From Streptomyces composti (GTDB lineage Bacteria > Actinomycetota > Actinomycetes > Streptomycetales > Streptomycetaceae): a stretch of 64,000 nt of DNA. This document shows, in pieces, positions 43,528-54,180 of the stretch (its first letter is position 1; each line of letters begins with the position of its first letter). A program made the translations under genes and the position numbers. The stretch is from assembly GCF_012034205.1 (NCBI RefSeq), contig NZ_JAATEM010000015.1, positions 1-64,000 on the forward strand, written 5' to 3'. Below the pieces are notes generated by a model that worked only from the letters and a program-made list of their open reading frames with translations, was not told the DNA's origin and searched no databases.

Positions 43528-44556
43528 ATGAGCACGCAGACGTCCGGCCTGGCGATCGAGACCGCCGGCCTGGTGAAGACCTTCGGTGAGACCCGGGCCG
43601 TGGACGGCGTGGATCTCGCCGTACCGGCCGGCACGGTGTACGGCGTCCTCGGCCCGAACGGGGCCGGCAAGACCACCACCGTGAAGATGCTCGCCACACT
43701 GCTGCGCCCGGACGGCGGTGAGGCCCATGTCTTCGGGCACGACGTCGTGCGCGAGGCCGACGAGGTACGCGGCCGGGTGAGCCTCACCGGCCAGTACGCC
43801 TCGGTGGACGAGGACCTCACCGGCACCGAGAACCTGGTACTGCTGGCCCGGCTCCTCGGTCACGGCAGGCCCGCCGCCCGCACCCGCGCCGCCCAGCTGC
43901 TGGAGGCCTTCGGCCTCACCGAGGCGGCCGGCAAGCAGGTGAAGCACTACTCGGGCGGCATGCGGCGCCGCATCGACATCGCCGCGTCCATCCTCAACAC
44001 CCCCGACCTGCTGTTCCTGGACGAGCCGACGACCGGTCTGGACCCGCGCAGCCGCAACCAGGTGTGGGACATCGTGCGCGCGGTGGTCGCCCAGGGCACC
44101 ACGGTGCTGCTGACCACGCAGTACCTGGACGAGGCCGACCAGCTGGCGTCCCGGATCGCGGTCATCGACCACGGCAAGGTGATCGCCGAGGGCACCAAGG
44201 GCGAGCTGAAGGCGTCCGTCGGTGCCGGATCCGTCCATCTGCGGCTGCGCGATCCCGTCCAACGGGCGCAGGCGGCCGACCTGCTGCGCCGCACCCTGGA
44301 CGCGCAGGTGCAGGCCGAGCCCGACCCGGTGGCGCTGACCGCCCGGCTCTCGGCGGCCGCCGGCCAGGACACCGCCGCCGAGCAGGCCGCCCGGGCGCTG
44401 AACGAACTGTCCGCCGCCGGCATCACCGTCGACAACTTCTCGCTGGGCCAGCCCAGCCTGGACGAGGTGTTCCTCGCCCTCACCGGACACGACACCCGCA
44501 CGTCCGGCTCCGCAGCATCCGGCTCCCACGACGCGAAGGACGAGGTGGCGGCATGA
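43528..44556 (+). CDS. ABC transporter ATP-binding protein, drug-exporter (DrrA) type
   Basis: A 342-residue ABC ATPase. Walker [11 protein letters not shown]-loop [15 protein letters not shown], signature [12 protein letters not shown], Walker [14 protein letters not shown] and an H-loop replaced by TTQYLDEAD (Gln-Tyr, as usual in the DrrA branch). An additional C-terminal domain of about 90 residues is typical of daunorubicin-resistance ATPases. It pairs with the overlapping permease gene (ATGA) to form an exporter of lipophilic drugs or lipids. GGAAGGA precedes the ATG. Confidence 0.94.
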   Translation: MSTQTSGLAIETAGLVKTFGETRAVDGVDLAVPAGTVYGVLGPNGAGKTTTVKMLATLLRPDGGEAHVFGHDVVREADEVRGRVSLTGQYASVDEDLTGTENLVLLARLLGHGRPAARTRAAQLLEAFGLTEAAGKQVKHYSGGMRRRIDIAASILNTPDLLFLDEPTTGLDPRSRNQVWDIVRAVVAQGTTVLLTTQYLDEADQLASRIAVIDHGKVIAEGTKGELKASVGAGSVHLRLRDPVQRAQAADLLRRTLDAQVQAEPDPVALTARLSAAAGQDTAAEQAARALNELSAAGITVDNFSLGQPSLDEVFLALTGHDTRTSGSAASGSHDAKDEVAA

Positions 44557-45401
44557 GCACCGCGACGACCACCGAGAGCACCGAACTCGCCCCGGTCCGC
44601 ACCGACTCCCTCACCGAACTGCTGGTCGCCAAGGAGCGCCCGCCCCGGCCCAGCGCCTGGCAGGCCTCGCTCACCTTCGGCTGGCGGGCGATGCTGAAGA
44701 TCAAGCATGTGCCGGAGCAGCTCTTCGACGTCACCGCCTTCCCGATCATGCTGGTGCTGATGTACACGTACCTGTTCGGCGGGGCGCTGGCCGGATCGCC
44801 GCGGGAGTACATCCAGTTCCTGCTGCCGGGCATCCTGGTGATGTCGGTCGTGATGATCACGATGTACACCGGCGTCTCGGTCAACACGGACATCGAGAAG
44901 GGCGTGTTCGACCGCTTCCGCAGCCTGCCGATCTGGCGTCCCTCGACCATGGTCGGCTATCTGCTGGGCGACGCCCTGCGCTACACCCTGGCGTCCGTGG
45001 TGATGCTCACCGTCGGCCTGATCCTGGGCTTCCGCCCGGGCGGCGGGATCGCCGGCGTGGTCGCCGGGATCGCCCTGCTGGTGCTGTTCTCGTTCGCCTT
45101 CTCGTGGATCTGGACCATGTTCGGTCTGCTGCTGCGCACCGAGAAGTCGGTGATGGGCGTCAGCATGATGGTGATCTTCCCGCTGACGTTCCTGTCCAAT
45201 GTCTTCGTGGAGCCGAGCACCATGCCGGGCTGGCTGCAGGCCTTCGTCAACAACAGCCCCGTCACCCACCTCGCCTCGGCCGTCCGCGGCCTGATGGCCG
45301 GCGACTGGCCGGCCGGCGAGATCGCCTGGTCCCTGGGCTGGTCGGCCCTGTTCGTCCTGATCTTCGGCCCGATCACCATGCGGCTGTACAACCGCAAGTA
45401 G
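44553..45401 (+). CDS. ABC-2 type permease of the drug exporter
   Basis: A 282-residue ABC-2 membrane protein. A hydrophilic N-terminus of about 45 residues is followed by six predicted helices ([80 protein letters not shown], and the last near [14 protein letters not shown]). [14 protein letters not shown] is characteristic of DrrB-like permeases. It would form a homodimer with two copies of the upstream ATPase. The substrate is unknown. Confidence 0.93.
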   Translation: MSTATTTESTELAPVRTDSLTELLVAKERPPRPSAWQASLTFGWRAMLKIKHVPEQLFDVTAFPIMLVLMYTYLFGGALAGSPREYIQFLLPGILVMSVVMITMYTGVSVNTDIEKGVFDRFRSLPIWRPSTMVGYLLGDALRYTLASVVMLTVGLILGFRPGGGIAGVVAGIALLVLFSFAFSWIWTMFGLLLRTEKSVMGVSMMVIFPLTFLSNVFVEPSTMPGWLQAFVNNSPVTHLASAVRGLMAGDWPAGEIAWSLGWSALFVLIFGPITMRLYNRK

Positions 45402-45487
45402 GGCCGGGGGCGTTCGCCCTCGCTGTCAGGACCGCGCCGTTCGTCCTCGGTGACGCCACTGGGCCCATCGCCGGGGACGCACCGCTG

Positions 45488-46594
45488 CTACGGCCGGGGC
45501 AAGGGGCGGACGTCCGGGGTGACCTGGGTGACCGGGGTGGCGCGGACGATGGTGATGAGGCGGTCGGTGAGCTGGACCGTGCCGACGTCCGGGTCGTCGT
45601 AGCCGAGGACGCGGTGGCCGCGGACCACGCTCACCACCAGGTCGTCGAGTTCGCGGGGCGTCTTGCCCACCTCGGCCTTTATCGCCGGGCGTTCGACGAT
45701 GTCGAGGCCGGTGCCCTGCTGGATGAGATCCTCCATCACCATGCCGGCGGCGGGACTGAGCACGGACAGGCCGAGCAGCCGGCCGGCCGCGCTGGCGCTG
45801 GTGATGACCGCGTCCGCGCCCGACTGCTTCAGCAGCGGCGCGTTCTCCTCCTCCCGCACCGCGGCCACGATCTTGGCATTGCGGTTGAGCTGGCGGGCCG
45901 TGAGCGCCACCAGCACCGCGGTGTCGTCGCGCTGGGTGGCGATGATGACCTGCTTGGCCCGGAACACCTCGGCCCGCTTGAGGACTTCGCTGCGGGTGGC
46001 GTCGCCGACGACGCCCGCGAAGCCGTCGGCCGTGGCGGCGTCGATCGCCTTGTTGCTGGGGTCGACGACCACGACCTGCTCCTTGCGGAGCCCCGTCGCG
46101 CAGACGGTCTTGATCGCCGACCTGCCCTTGGTGCCGTATCCGACGACGACGGTGTGATCGCGCAACGTGGACCTCCAGCGGTTCAGTCGCCACTCCTCAC
46201 GGGTGCGCTCGGTGAGCGCCTCGAGGGTGGTGCCGACCAGGATGATCAGGAACAGCACGCGCAGCGGCGTGATGACGAGGATGTTGGTGAGCCGGGCCGC
46301 GTCGCTCACCGGGGTGATGTCGCCGTAGCCGGTGGTGGAGAGCGTGACGGTCGCGTAGTAGAAGCAGTCGAGCAGATCGAGGCTTCCGTCGGCGTTGTCG
46401 TCGTAGCCGCCCCGGTCGGCATAGACGACGAAGGCGGTCACCACCAGCACCAGCAGGGCCATCAGCAGGCGCTTGCCGACCTGACGGATGGGATGCTCCA
46501 CCATCTTCCTGGGGAGCGTCACCCGGTGAGTCACCAGGTGTTCGTCCGCCTGGCGTGCGATGACGTCCTGACCCGGAAGTTTCACGTGAAACAC
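45488..46594 (-). CDS. Two-helix potassium channel with TrkA-N (RCK) domain
   Basis: About 368 residues. Two membrane helices (LLMALLVLVVTAFVVYA and NILVITPLRVLFLIILVGT) surround the selectivity filter in TLSTTGYGDITP, the K+ channel signature TxGYGD. The RCK domain follows with Rossmann motif VVVGYGTKGRSAIK and a C-terminal TrkA-C-like part. NAD(H) or nucleotide binding likely gates potassium flow. The GTG at 46594 gives the longest plausible protein and overlaps the moeA 3' end by 13 bp; GTG 46585 or ATG 46504 are alternatives. Confidence 0.9.
   Translation of the reverse strand: MFHVKLPGQDVIARQADEHLVTHRVTLPRKMVEHPIRQVGKRLLMALLVLVVTAFVVYADRGGYDDNADGSLDLLDCFYYATVTLSTTGYGDITPVSDAARLTNILVITPLRVLFLIILVGTTLEALTERTREEWRLNRWRSTLRDHTVVVGYGTKGRSAIKTVCATGLRKEQVVVVDPSNKAIDAATADGFAGVVGDATRSEVLKRAEVFRAKQVIIATQRDDTAVLVALTARQLNRNAKIVAAVREEENAPLLKQSGADAVITSASAAGRLLGLSVLSPAAGMVMEDLIQQGTGLDIVERPAIKAEVGKTPRELDDLVVSVVRGHRVLGYDDPDVGTVQLTDRLITIVRATPVTQVTPDVRPLPRP
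46579..46592. other. parS centromere site at the moeA/channel junction
   Basis: GTTTCACGTGAAAC is an exact Streptomyces parS site. It contains the moeA stop (TGA, complement of 46582-46584) and sits inside the first codons of the channel gene. Confidence 0.9.
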
Positions 46595-47931
46595 ACCCCG
46601 ATTCCACCCGCCGCCCAGGGCAGGTCGAGCATGGCGGCCTCCTGGCCCGGCCGTGCACCGCCCGGCGGCACCACGGCGAGCGCGTCCGCCGCGGCGACAC
46701 CCCGCAGCATGGCCGGCCCGTTGTACAGCAGAGGCATCGCGTGGTCGTCGCGCAGCGCCACGGGGATCAGCCGGGTGTGGTCCGGATGCCCCTGCACGCC
46801 GTCCCGCAGCGGCAGCGCATACGGCTCGGGAGCGGGCCGTGCCGCCAGGGTGCGCAGCAGCGGCTCGGCGAGGGTGAGCAGCCCGGAGACGGCGGCCAGC
46901 GGATTGCCGGGCAGCCCGACCAGGTGCTGGTTCTCCGTGATGCGGGCCAGCAGCATGGGGTGGCCGGGGCGCACCCGCACGCCGTCCACCAGCAGCTCGG
47001 CGCCGATGCGGCGCAGGGTGGGATGGACGTGGTCGACGGGGCCGGAGGCGGTGCCGCCGGTGGTGACGAGAACCTCGGCGCCGGAGGCGGTGATCGCCTC
47101 GTGCAGGGCGTCCTCGTCGTCGGGGACCCGGCGGATCGAGGTGACCTCGGCGCCCAGGGCACGCAGCCAGCCCGGCAGCATCGGTCCGAGCGCGTCCCGG
47201 ATCAGCCCCTCGCGGGGGAGGCCCTCGGAGAGCAGTTCGTCGCCCAGCACGAGGACGTCGGCGCGGGGCCGGGGCACCGTGGCGAGGGTGTCGTAGCCGG
47301 CCGCCGCGGCGAGTCCGATCACGGCCGGGGTCACCACCGCCCCCGCGGGCAGCAGGTGGTCGCCGTCGCGGCACTCCTGGCCCCGGGGGCGGATGTCCTG
47401 GCCGTGCGAGATCGTGTTCTGCTCCTGGGGCACGGCGACGTGCAGCCGGCCCTTGTCGTCGAGGCGGCCGTGCTCGGTGCGCAGCACGGCGGTGGTGTCC
47501 GGCGGGATGCGGGCACCGGTGGCGATGCGCACGGCCTCGCCGTCGGTGAGCGGTGCGTGCGCGGTGTGCCCGGCGAGGACGCCCTGCTCCCGCACGTCCC
47601 AGGGTCCGGGGCCGGAGACCGCCCAGCCGTCCATCGCCGAGGTGTCGAAGGAGGGCAGGTCGGTGAGGGCGGTGAGGGGTGCGGCCAGGGTGAGGCCCAG
47701 CGCCTCGGCCAGGGGCACCTGGACGGGACCGCGGCGGCCCGTGCGGCGGCCCGCGAGCTCGGCGGCGGCCCGGGCGTCGGACCAGTCGGTGGCGTTCCGG
47801 TGCCGTTCGTCTCCGTGGCCCGTGCCCGGGGACCGGCCGGCCGTGCGGCGGTTGTCGTTCACGAGGGCGAGCGCCTCCTCGACGTCGAGGTCGTCGGCGT
47901 CCTCGCCGGCCCGGGCGGGGTGCGTGTTCAT
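46582..47931 (-). CDS. moeA: Molybdopterin molybdotransferase MoeA
   Basis: A 449-residue MoeA that inserts molybdate into adenylylated molybdopterin. An acidic N-terminal extension precedes the MoeA core: SFDTSAMDGWAV (conserved Asp-Gly-Tyr/Trp-Ala loop), IATGARIPPDTTAVL, GDELLSEG, the MoCF-biosynthesis TTGGTASGPVDHV motif and GLPGNPLAAVSGL. It is translationally coupled (ATGA overlap) to the upstream mobA-like gene and ends inside a parS site that also begins the channel gene. Confidence 0.95.
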   Translation of the reverse strand: MNTHPARAGEDADDLDVEEALALVNDNRRTAGRSPGTGHGDERHRNATDWSDARAAAELAGRRTGRRGPVQVPLAEALGLTLAAPLTALTDLPSFDTSAMDGWAVSGPGPWDVREQGVLAGHTAHAPLTDGEAVRIATGARIPPDTTAVLRTEHGRLDDKGRLHVAVPQEQNTISHGQDIRPRGQECRDGDHLLPAGAVVTPAVIGLAAAAGYDTLATVPRPRADVLVLGDELLSEGLPREGLIRDALGPMLPGWLRALGAEVTSIRRVPDDEDALHEAITASGAEVLVTTGGTASGPVDHVHPTLRRIGAELLVDGVRVRPGHPMLLARITENQHLVGLPGNPLAAVSGLLTLAEPLLRTLAARPAPEPYALPLRDGVQGHPDHTRLIPVALRDDHAMPLLYNGPAMLRGVAAADALAVVPPGGARPGQEAAMLDLPWAAGGIGVCFT

Positions 47932-48887
47932 CTCGTGTCCGGGCGGGTGTCGGGGGTGGCGTCCGGGGCGACGTCCCCGGAGGGGGCGCCGGTCGCGGGT
48001 GCGGGCGGGGCGCCGTCCGCAGTGGTCTCGTCGGCCCAGCGGGCGGCGAGGGCGGCGGCCCTGCGGGCGGCGTCGGCGACGGCCTCGCGGTCACCGCCCG
48101 CCCTGGCCGCGGCGTACCCGACCAGGAAGGTGGTCAGCGGCGCCGCCGGCCGCGCGACACCGTGGGCGGCGTCCCGGGCGAGGTCCAGCAGCAGGCCGGT
48201 GTCGACGTCCAGGTCGATGCCCAGCTCGTCCTTGACTGCGGAGATCCATTCATCCAACACGTGCCCATGCTCCCTGATGCGTGCCCTGGCGGTGGCGATG
48301 TCGTCCCAGGTGTCGCAGTCGAAGGACGCCACCGGGCCGGAGAGTCGGGTGAGGTCGAGCCGGGCGGTCAGCCGGCGCAGCGGCAGCCCGGCCAGCGCGC
48401 CGTGCGCGGAGGCGAGCGCGCCCAGTTCGCGGCGCAGCGCGGAGGTCCGGTAGGCGGCGACCAGCGGCTGCTCGCGGCCGTCCGCGTCGGTGAGCTGGAC
48501 GCCGTCGGCGCCGGTGCCGCGCAGCGCGGTGAGCAGCTCCCGCACGGTGCGGGCGTCCAGGAACGGCAGGTCGGCGGAGAGCAGCAGGGCGTGCTCCGCC
48601 GTGGTGTGCCCGAGGCCGGCGTCCAGCGCGGCGAGCGGTCCGCCACCCGGCGGTTCCTCGCGCGCCCAGACGACGGGCCTCACGGTGGGCCGGGGATCGG
48701 CGACGACCACGGTGGTGCGGGCGCCGGCGCAGGCGGTGAGCACCCGGTCGAGCAGCGTGCGGCCGCCGACCCGCACGGCGGGCTTGTCCGCCCCGCCGAG
48801 CCGGCGCGCGGCCCCGCCGGCGAGCACGACGGCGTCGTAGGCGGGTGCGCCGCCGCCCGGACCTCCGGGACGCTCGAGTTCGCTCAC
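47928..48887 (-). CDS. MobA-like NTP transferase fused to a DUF6457-like domain
   Basis: A 319-residue fusion. Residues 18-200 form a MobA-type nucleotidyltransferase (VVLAGGAARRLGGADKPAV signature, VVADPRP, LLLSADLPFLD with the metal Asp). Residues 210-290 are a small helical DUF6457-like domain (LDEWISAVKDELGID, LLLDLARDAAHGVARPAAP) and the tail is Ala/Pro/Asp-rich. It probably converts molybdopterin to the guanine dinucleotide cofactor, next to moeA. The GTG start overlaps nothing upstream. DUF6457 may regulate or dock the enzyme. Confidence 0.9.
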   Translation of the reverse strand: MSELERPGGPGGGAPAYDAVVLAGGAARRLGGADKPAVRVGGRTLLDRVLTACAGARTTVVVADPRPTVRPVVWAREEPPGGGPLAALDAGLGHTTAEHALLLSADLPFLDARTVRELLTALRGTGADGVQLTDADGREQPLVAAYRTSALRRELGALASAHGALAGLPLRRLTARLDLTRLSGPVASFDCDTWDDIATARARIREHGHVLDEWISAVKDELGIDLDVDTGLLLDLARDAAHGVARPAAPLTTFLVGYAAARAGGDREAVADAARRAAALAARWADETTADGAPPAPATGAPSGDVAPDATPDTRPDTR

Positions 48888-48902
48888 ACCCCCGAGTATG
48901 CG

Positions 48903-48935
48903 CGGCCCCCGCGATCACAGGGAACGCGGGGGCCG
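48903..48935 (-). terminator. Terminator after bkd operon 2
   Basis: CGGCCCCCGCG / CGCGGGGGCCG, 11-bp perfect stem with an 11-nt loop, 80 bp after the E2 stop and before mobA. Confidence 0.8.
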
Positions 48936-49014
48936 GGCACGTCACAGACTGCGCGGCAGGACGGTCACGAGCCGTACAGCGCGATCGGGCACGGGGTGTG
49001 CACCACGACGGTGG

Positions 49015-50531
49015 TCACAGCGTGCGCAGCAGGACCGCCGGCTGCTCCACGCAGTCGGCCACGTACCGCAGGAAGCCGCCCGCGGTGCCGCCGTCGCACA
49101 CCCGGTGGTCGAAGGTGAGCGAGAGCTGCACCACCTGACGCACGGCCAGTTCGCCCTCGTGCACCCACGGCTTGGGGACGATGCGGCCGACGCCGAGCAT
49201 CGCGGCCTCGGGGTGGTTGATGATCGGGGTGGAGCCGTCGACGCCGAAGACGCCGTAGTTGTTCAGCGTGAACGTGCCGCCGGTGAGCTCCGCGGGGGTG
49301 AGCGTCCCGGCGCGGGCCGCCTCGGTGAGCCGGGCGAACTCCGCGGTGAGCGACTCCGCGTCCCTCCGGTGGGCGTCCCGGACCACGGGGACGACCAGTC
49401 CCCGGTCGGTCTGCGCGGCGAACCCGAGGTGCACCTCCGGGTAGCGGACGATCTCCCTGGTCTCGGTGTCGACCGAGGAGTTCAGCTCGGGGAAGCGGGC
49501 CAGGGCGGCGGTACAGATCCGGGCCAGCAGCGCCAGCACGGAGATCTTCGGGCCGCCGGCGGCGTTCATCGCGGCGCGGGTGCGCATCAGCTCGGTGGCG
49601 TCCGCGTCCACCCAGCAGGTGGCGTCCGGGATCTCGCTGCGGCTGCGGGAGAGCTTGTCGGCGACGGCGCCGCGGATGCCCTTCAGCGGGATGCGGGTGA
49701 CGCCCGCCGAGACGCCCTGGGCCGTGCCCGCGGCGGCGGCCTGGGCGGTGGTCTGCGCCGCGGGAGCGGGCCGCTCCCGCACCGGGGCGCCCTGGGCCGC
49801 CTGGGCTGTCCGGACTCCCTGGGCGGAAGCGGCGCGCAGCGCTTTCTCCACGTCCGCGCGCATGATCAGCCCGTCCGGTCCCGAGCCGGTCATCGAGCGC
49901 AGGTCCAGGCCGTTCTGCCGGGCCAGTCTGCGCACCAGCGGCGAGATCACCGGGACGGGACCGTCCACGGGCTCCCGCCGGGCGGCGCTCCTGCCGGACG
50001 CCGGGCCGCTGCCCGCGGGCTGCGCCGGGGCGGCCGGGACGGGCCTGGCGGGCCGCACCCTGCGGCGGCGGGCCGGTGCCTCGGAGGTGCCGTAGCCGAC
50101 GAGGACATTGCCCGAGCCCTCCGCCCGGGAGTCCTCCACCGAGGAGCCATCCGCACGCGCCCCGTCCGAACGGGAGCCCTCGGCACGCGGGCCTTCCGGG
50201 CGGGAGCCCTCGCCCTGCGCGCGGGTGCCCCCGGCCGCGGCGCCCGGCTCGCCCTGCCCGCCGCCGGCCGGGCCGCCCTCGGACGGCTCCCCCACCGCGA
50301 CCGTCAGCAGCGGCGCGCCGACGGGCAGTTCGGTGCCCTCCTCGCCGAAGCGGGCGGTGACCACACCCCCGTAGGGGCAGGGCACCTCGACCATCGCCTT
50401 GGCCGTCTCGACCTCGACGACGGGCTGGTCCACGGTGACCACGTCACCGACCTCGACCAGCCAGCGCACGATCTCCGCCTCGGTGAGCCCTTCACCCAGG
50501 TCGGGGAGCTTGAACTCCAGCACCTGTGCCA

Positions 50532-50532
<1 letters not shown>
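49015..50532 (-). CDS. bkdC: 2-oxoacid dehydrogenase E2 (dihydrolipoyl acyltransferase), operon 2
   Basis: A 505-residue E2. Lipoyl domain lysine in EVETAKAMVEVP. A charged linker with EGSR/ADGS-like repeats differs from the Ala/Pro linker of the operon 1 enzyme. The subunit-binding domain (SPLVRRLARQNGLDL) is near residue 195, and the catalytic domain carries LTFDHRVCDGG, where the usual HRxxDG reads HRVCDG. Its ATG overlaps the E1 beta stop (TGATG). Substrate range is unproven; see the operator shared with the paa genes. Confidence 0.93.
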
Positions 50533-51532
<1,000 letters not shown>

Positions 51533-51536
<4 letters not shown>

Positions 51537-52675
51537 CGCTGGGTCCCTTCCGACTCGGCCTCCGCCTCCAGCTCGGCCCTGAGCTGGGCCTGCTGCTCCC
51601 GCAGCTGCGGAGTGGGCTCGGCGTAGACGTGGGCGAAGAGGTCCATGGGGTCGAGGGCGGGGTCCTGGTTCATCCGCTCGCGCAGCGAGGCCGCCATGGT
51701 CTCGGCGTCCTGGCGGGCGGCGGCGATGCCGTCCTCGTCGAGCAGGCCGCGCGCGGTCAGCTCGCGCTCGAGCAGCTGGATCGGGTCGTGCTGCTTCCAG
51801 GTCTCCACCTCGGCGTCGCCGCGGTAGCGGGTGGCGTCGTCGGCGTTGGTGTGCGCCTCCACCCGGTAGGTGATGGCCTCCACCAGGACCGGGCCGCCGC
51901 CGGAGCGGGCGTGCCGCACGGCGTCGGTGAGCACCTCGTGCACGGCGGCGGCGTCGTTGCCGTCGACCAGGCGGCCCGGCATGCCGTAGCCGACCGCCTT
52001 GTGCGCCAGGGACGGCGCGGCGGTCTGCTTGGCGAGCGGGACGGAGATGGCGAAGCCGTTGTTCTGGACGAGGAAGACCACCGGGGCCTGCCAGACGGCG
52101 GCGAAGTTCAGCGCCTCGTGGAAGTCGCCCTCGCTGGTGCCGCCGTCGCCGACCATGGCGAGCGCCACCACGTCGTCGCCCTTGAGCCGGGCGGCGTGCG
52201 CGAGGCCCACCGCGTGCGGCAGCTGGGTGGCGAGCGGGGTGCTCAGCGGGGCCACCCGGTGCTCGTAGGGGTCGTAGCCGGTGTGCCAGTCGCCGCGCAG
52301 CAGGGTGAGCGCCTCGACCGGGTCCACGCCGCGGGCGACCACGGCGAGCGTGTCGCGGTAGCTGGGGAAGAGCCAGTCACGTTCCTCGAGGACGAGCGCG
52401 GCGGCGACCTCGCAGGCCTCCTGGCCGGTGCTCGAGGGGTAGACCGCGAGACGGCCCTGCTTGGTGAGGGCGGTGGCCTGCGCGTTGTAGCGGCGTCCCT
52501 TCACCAGTTCGGCGTACAGCCGGCGCAGCAGCTCCGGGTCGGCCTTGGCCGCCGCCTCGGTGCCGAGCACCCGGTGGGGCTCCGCGTCGGGCAGCAGCGG
52601 CGCGGGGTCCGTGCGGGGCTGCCAGGCGGGCGGCGGGGTCGGCCGGTAGGCACCCCGCTGCTCCATGACCGTCAT
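51533..52675 (-). CDS. bkdA: 2-oxoacid dehydrogenase E1 alpha, operon 2
   Basis: A 380-residue alpha subunit. The TPP motif is MVGDGGTSEGDFHEAL...VQNNGFAIS, and the loop RVEAHTNADDATRYR corresponds to the regulatory loop of BCKDH. Start ATG 52675 has GAGGAGG 7 bp upstream. Its promoter region is shared with the divergent AsnC/Lrp gene and carries a near-perfect PaaR-type operator 61 bp upstream. Known family substrates are 2-oxo acids of Val, Leu and Ile; aromatic 2-oxo acids are possible here. Confidence 0.95.
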
Positions 52676-52735
52676 GACGGCACCTCCTCGTGGGAGCAAC
52701 TCGGCCAGGCGCGTCGCCTGTGACGCGCCTCACCA

Positions 52736-52749
52736 ACCGATTGTTCGGT
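52736..52749. promoter_or_regulatory. PaaR-like operator in the bkd-2 / bkdR divergent promoter
   Basis: ACCGATTGTTCGGT differs by one base from the operator at 56398-56411. Located 61 bp before the E1 alpha start and about 100 bp before the AsnC/Lrp start. Confidence 0.7.
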
Positions 52750-52850
52750 CGCCGGCACATTTTGGCTACGGGTGGCACCAGGCTGTGGACAAACGGTTCC
52801 GCCGGGCCTGAGATGAATGCAGGACGTCCACAGGAGAGAGGCGGGGGCGG

Positions 52851-53351
52851 GTGACTTCTGAACAAATGGCCGGGGGGCCGGAGGGGGCGGGCCAGCTGCC
52901 GCCGCCGCGGCCGCTGGACGCGATCGATCAGGACATCCTCCGCATCCTGCAGGCGGACGGCCGCGCCTCCATACGGTCGGTCGCCGAACGGGTGCACGTC
53001 TCACGGGCCAACGCCTACGCACGGATCAACCGGCTCGTCGAGGACGGCGTGATCCGTGGCTTCGGCGCCCGCGTCGACCACGAGCGGGCCGGCCACGGCA
53101 CCTCCGCCTACATCACCCTGAAGATCGTGCAGAACTCCTGGCGCACGGTGCGCGAGCAGCTGCGGCAGCTTCCCGGCGCCTCGCACATCGCTCTGGTGGG
53201 CGGGGACTTCGACGTCCTGCTGCTGGTGCACACCCCCGACAACCGGGCGCTGCGCGAGCTGGTCCTCACCCGCCTCCAGGCGATCCCCGAGGTGCTCAGC
53301 ACCCGCACGCTGCTGGTGTTCGAGGAGGAGGACCTGGAACCGCAGGGGTGA
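52851..53351 (+). CDS. bkdR: AsnC/Lrp-family regulator, BkdR-like
   Basis: A 166-residue Lrp-type regulator. Helix-turn-helix at residues 22-75 (LDAIDQDILRILQADGRASI, VAERVHVSRANAYARINRL) and the RAM ligand domain with the GGDFDVLLLVHTPD strand pair. Divergent from bkd operon 2, the same arrangement as the S. coelicolor bkdR/bkdABC locus; known BkdR proteins respond to branched-chain amino acids. Start GTG 52851 follows GGAGAGAGG. It has a Pro/Gly-rich N-terminal extension of about 20 residues. Confidence 0.92.
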   Translation: MTSEQMAGGPEGAGQLPPPRPLDAIDQDILRILQADGRASIRSVAERVHVSRANAYARINRLVEDGVIRGFGARVDHERAGHGTSAYITLKIVQNSWRTVREQLRQLPGASHIALVGGDFDVLLLVHTPDNRALRELVLTRLQAIPEVLSTRTLLVFEEEDLEPQG

Positions 53352-53410
53352 GGCGGAGGGGCGGCACGTATGAGCGGCCCGCGCGAGCGGCCCCTGCCGG
53401 CCCGGCCGAC

Positions 53411-53594
53411 CCGTCAGCGGTCACCACCCGGTGCCGCCGGTCCGCCAGCGGTCCACCACCCAGTGCCGCCGGCCCGCCAGCGGTCCACTCCCCAGCGCCG
53501 CCGGCCCGTCAGCGGTCACCACCCGGTGCCGCCGGTCCGCCAGCGGTCCACCACCCAGTGCCGCCGGCCCGTCAGCGGTCCACTCCCCAGCGCC
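53411..53594. repeat. Six-unit minisatellite, 31-32-bp period, ending in a gene
   Basis: Units at 53411, 53442, 53474, 53506, 53537 and 53569, each opening CCGYCAGCGGTC. Units 1, 2 and 3 equal units 4, 5 and 6 almost exactly, so there is a higher-order 95-bp duplication. Unit 6 contains the stop of the minus-strand gene at 53572. Confidence 0.88.
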
Positions 53595-54042
53595 AGAGCA
53601 GCTCGCCGCCCACCGGCACCGCGGCCCAGCGTTCGGCGGCGGCGTCCAGCCGCGGCCCGGTCCTGGCCAGCGCCGCCGCGTCGAGCGGCGCCTTCCCGAC
53701 GCCGCGGCCCTCGACGGGCAGGCCGCTCCACACCCGGTAGGCCCAGGCCACGCGCAGCTCGGCGTCCATCACCGCGTCCCCGCCCCGGCGCAGCACCTTC
53801 ATGCCGGACCGGCGGTGCCGCCCGGGCGTGACCAGCTCGAAGCCCAGGAAGGTGGCGCCGCGCGCCATCGCGCCCCAGAAGCCGTCGTCGATCCCGAGGG
53901 CGGTCTCCACCACCGCGTGGACCAGGTCGTGCGGCATCTTCGGTCCGTCGGGGTGGGCGGGCAGCCGGACGTCCGGCCCCTTCTCACGCCGAACCAGGAT
54001 CTCGTGCTGGTTGTCCGGCAGCTTCCGGAAGGAGATGTCCAT
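53572..54042 (-). CDS. Conserved-looking hypothetical cytosolic protein
   Basis: A 156-residue protein without signal peptide or membrane segment: MDISFRKLPDNQHEILVRRE, then HDLVHAVVETALGIDDGFWG, GATFLGFELVTPGRHRR and a C-terminal WRWGVDR. The HDLVH segment with later acidic residues could bind a metal but no family is recognised. The balanced, non-repetitive sequence and codon bias support a real gene. Its 3' end lies in a minisatellite and its upstream side in a second short repeat. Neighbours are bkdR and the PaaR-like gene. Confidence 0.75.
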   Translation of the reverse strand: MDISFRKLPDNQHEILVRREKGPDVRLPAHPDGPKMPHDLVHAVVETALGIDDGFWGAMARGATFLGFELVTPGRHRRSGMKVLRRGGDAVMDAELRVAWAYRVWSGLPVEGRGVGKAPLDAAALARTGPRLDAAAERWAAVPVGGELLWRWGVDR

Positions 54043-54085
54043 CGGGAGCGATGGTAAGCCGCGGGGCGGGCGCCGCCCACCGAAT

Positions 54086-54160
54086 TTCCCCGGCGGGGAG
54101 GTGCACCGGCCGGTCCTCACGCGCATCCTCCCGGCGGGGAGGTGCACCGCTGTTCCTCAC
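54086..54160. repeat. 41-bp-period direct repeat
   Basis: Two copies of CCCGGCGGGGAGGTGCACCG about 41 bp apart (near 54088 and 54129), each followed by a TCCTCACG box, between the hypothetical gene and the TetR gene. Confidence 0.75.
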
Positions 54161-54180
54161 GTCCTCCGGGCCTGCGGAGC

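Noticed and set aside
43208..43699. Upstream extension of the quinone oxidoreductase frame
   Set aside because: The open frame consists of 35-bp repeat units and antisense of the ABC gene; the normal family start is the ATG at 43207.
53411..53594. Possible CRISPR array
   Set aside because: Units are contiguous with no unique spacers, and no cas genes are nearby; it is a minisatellite.
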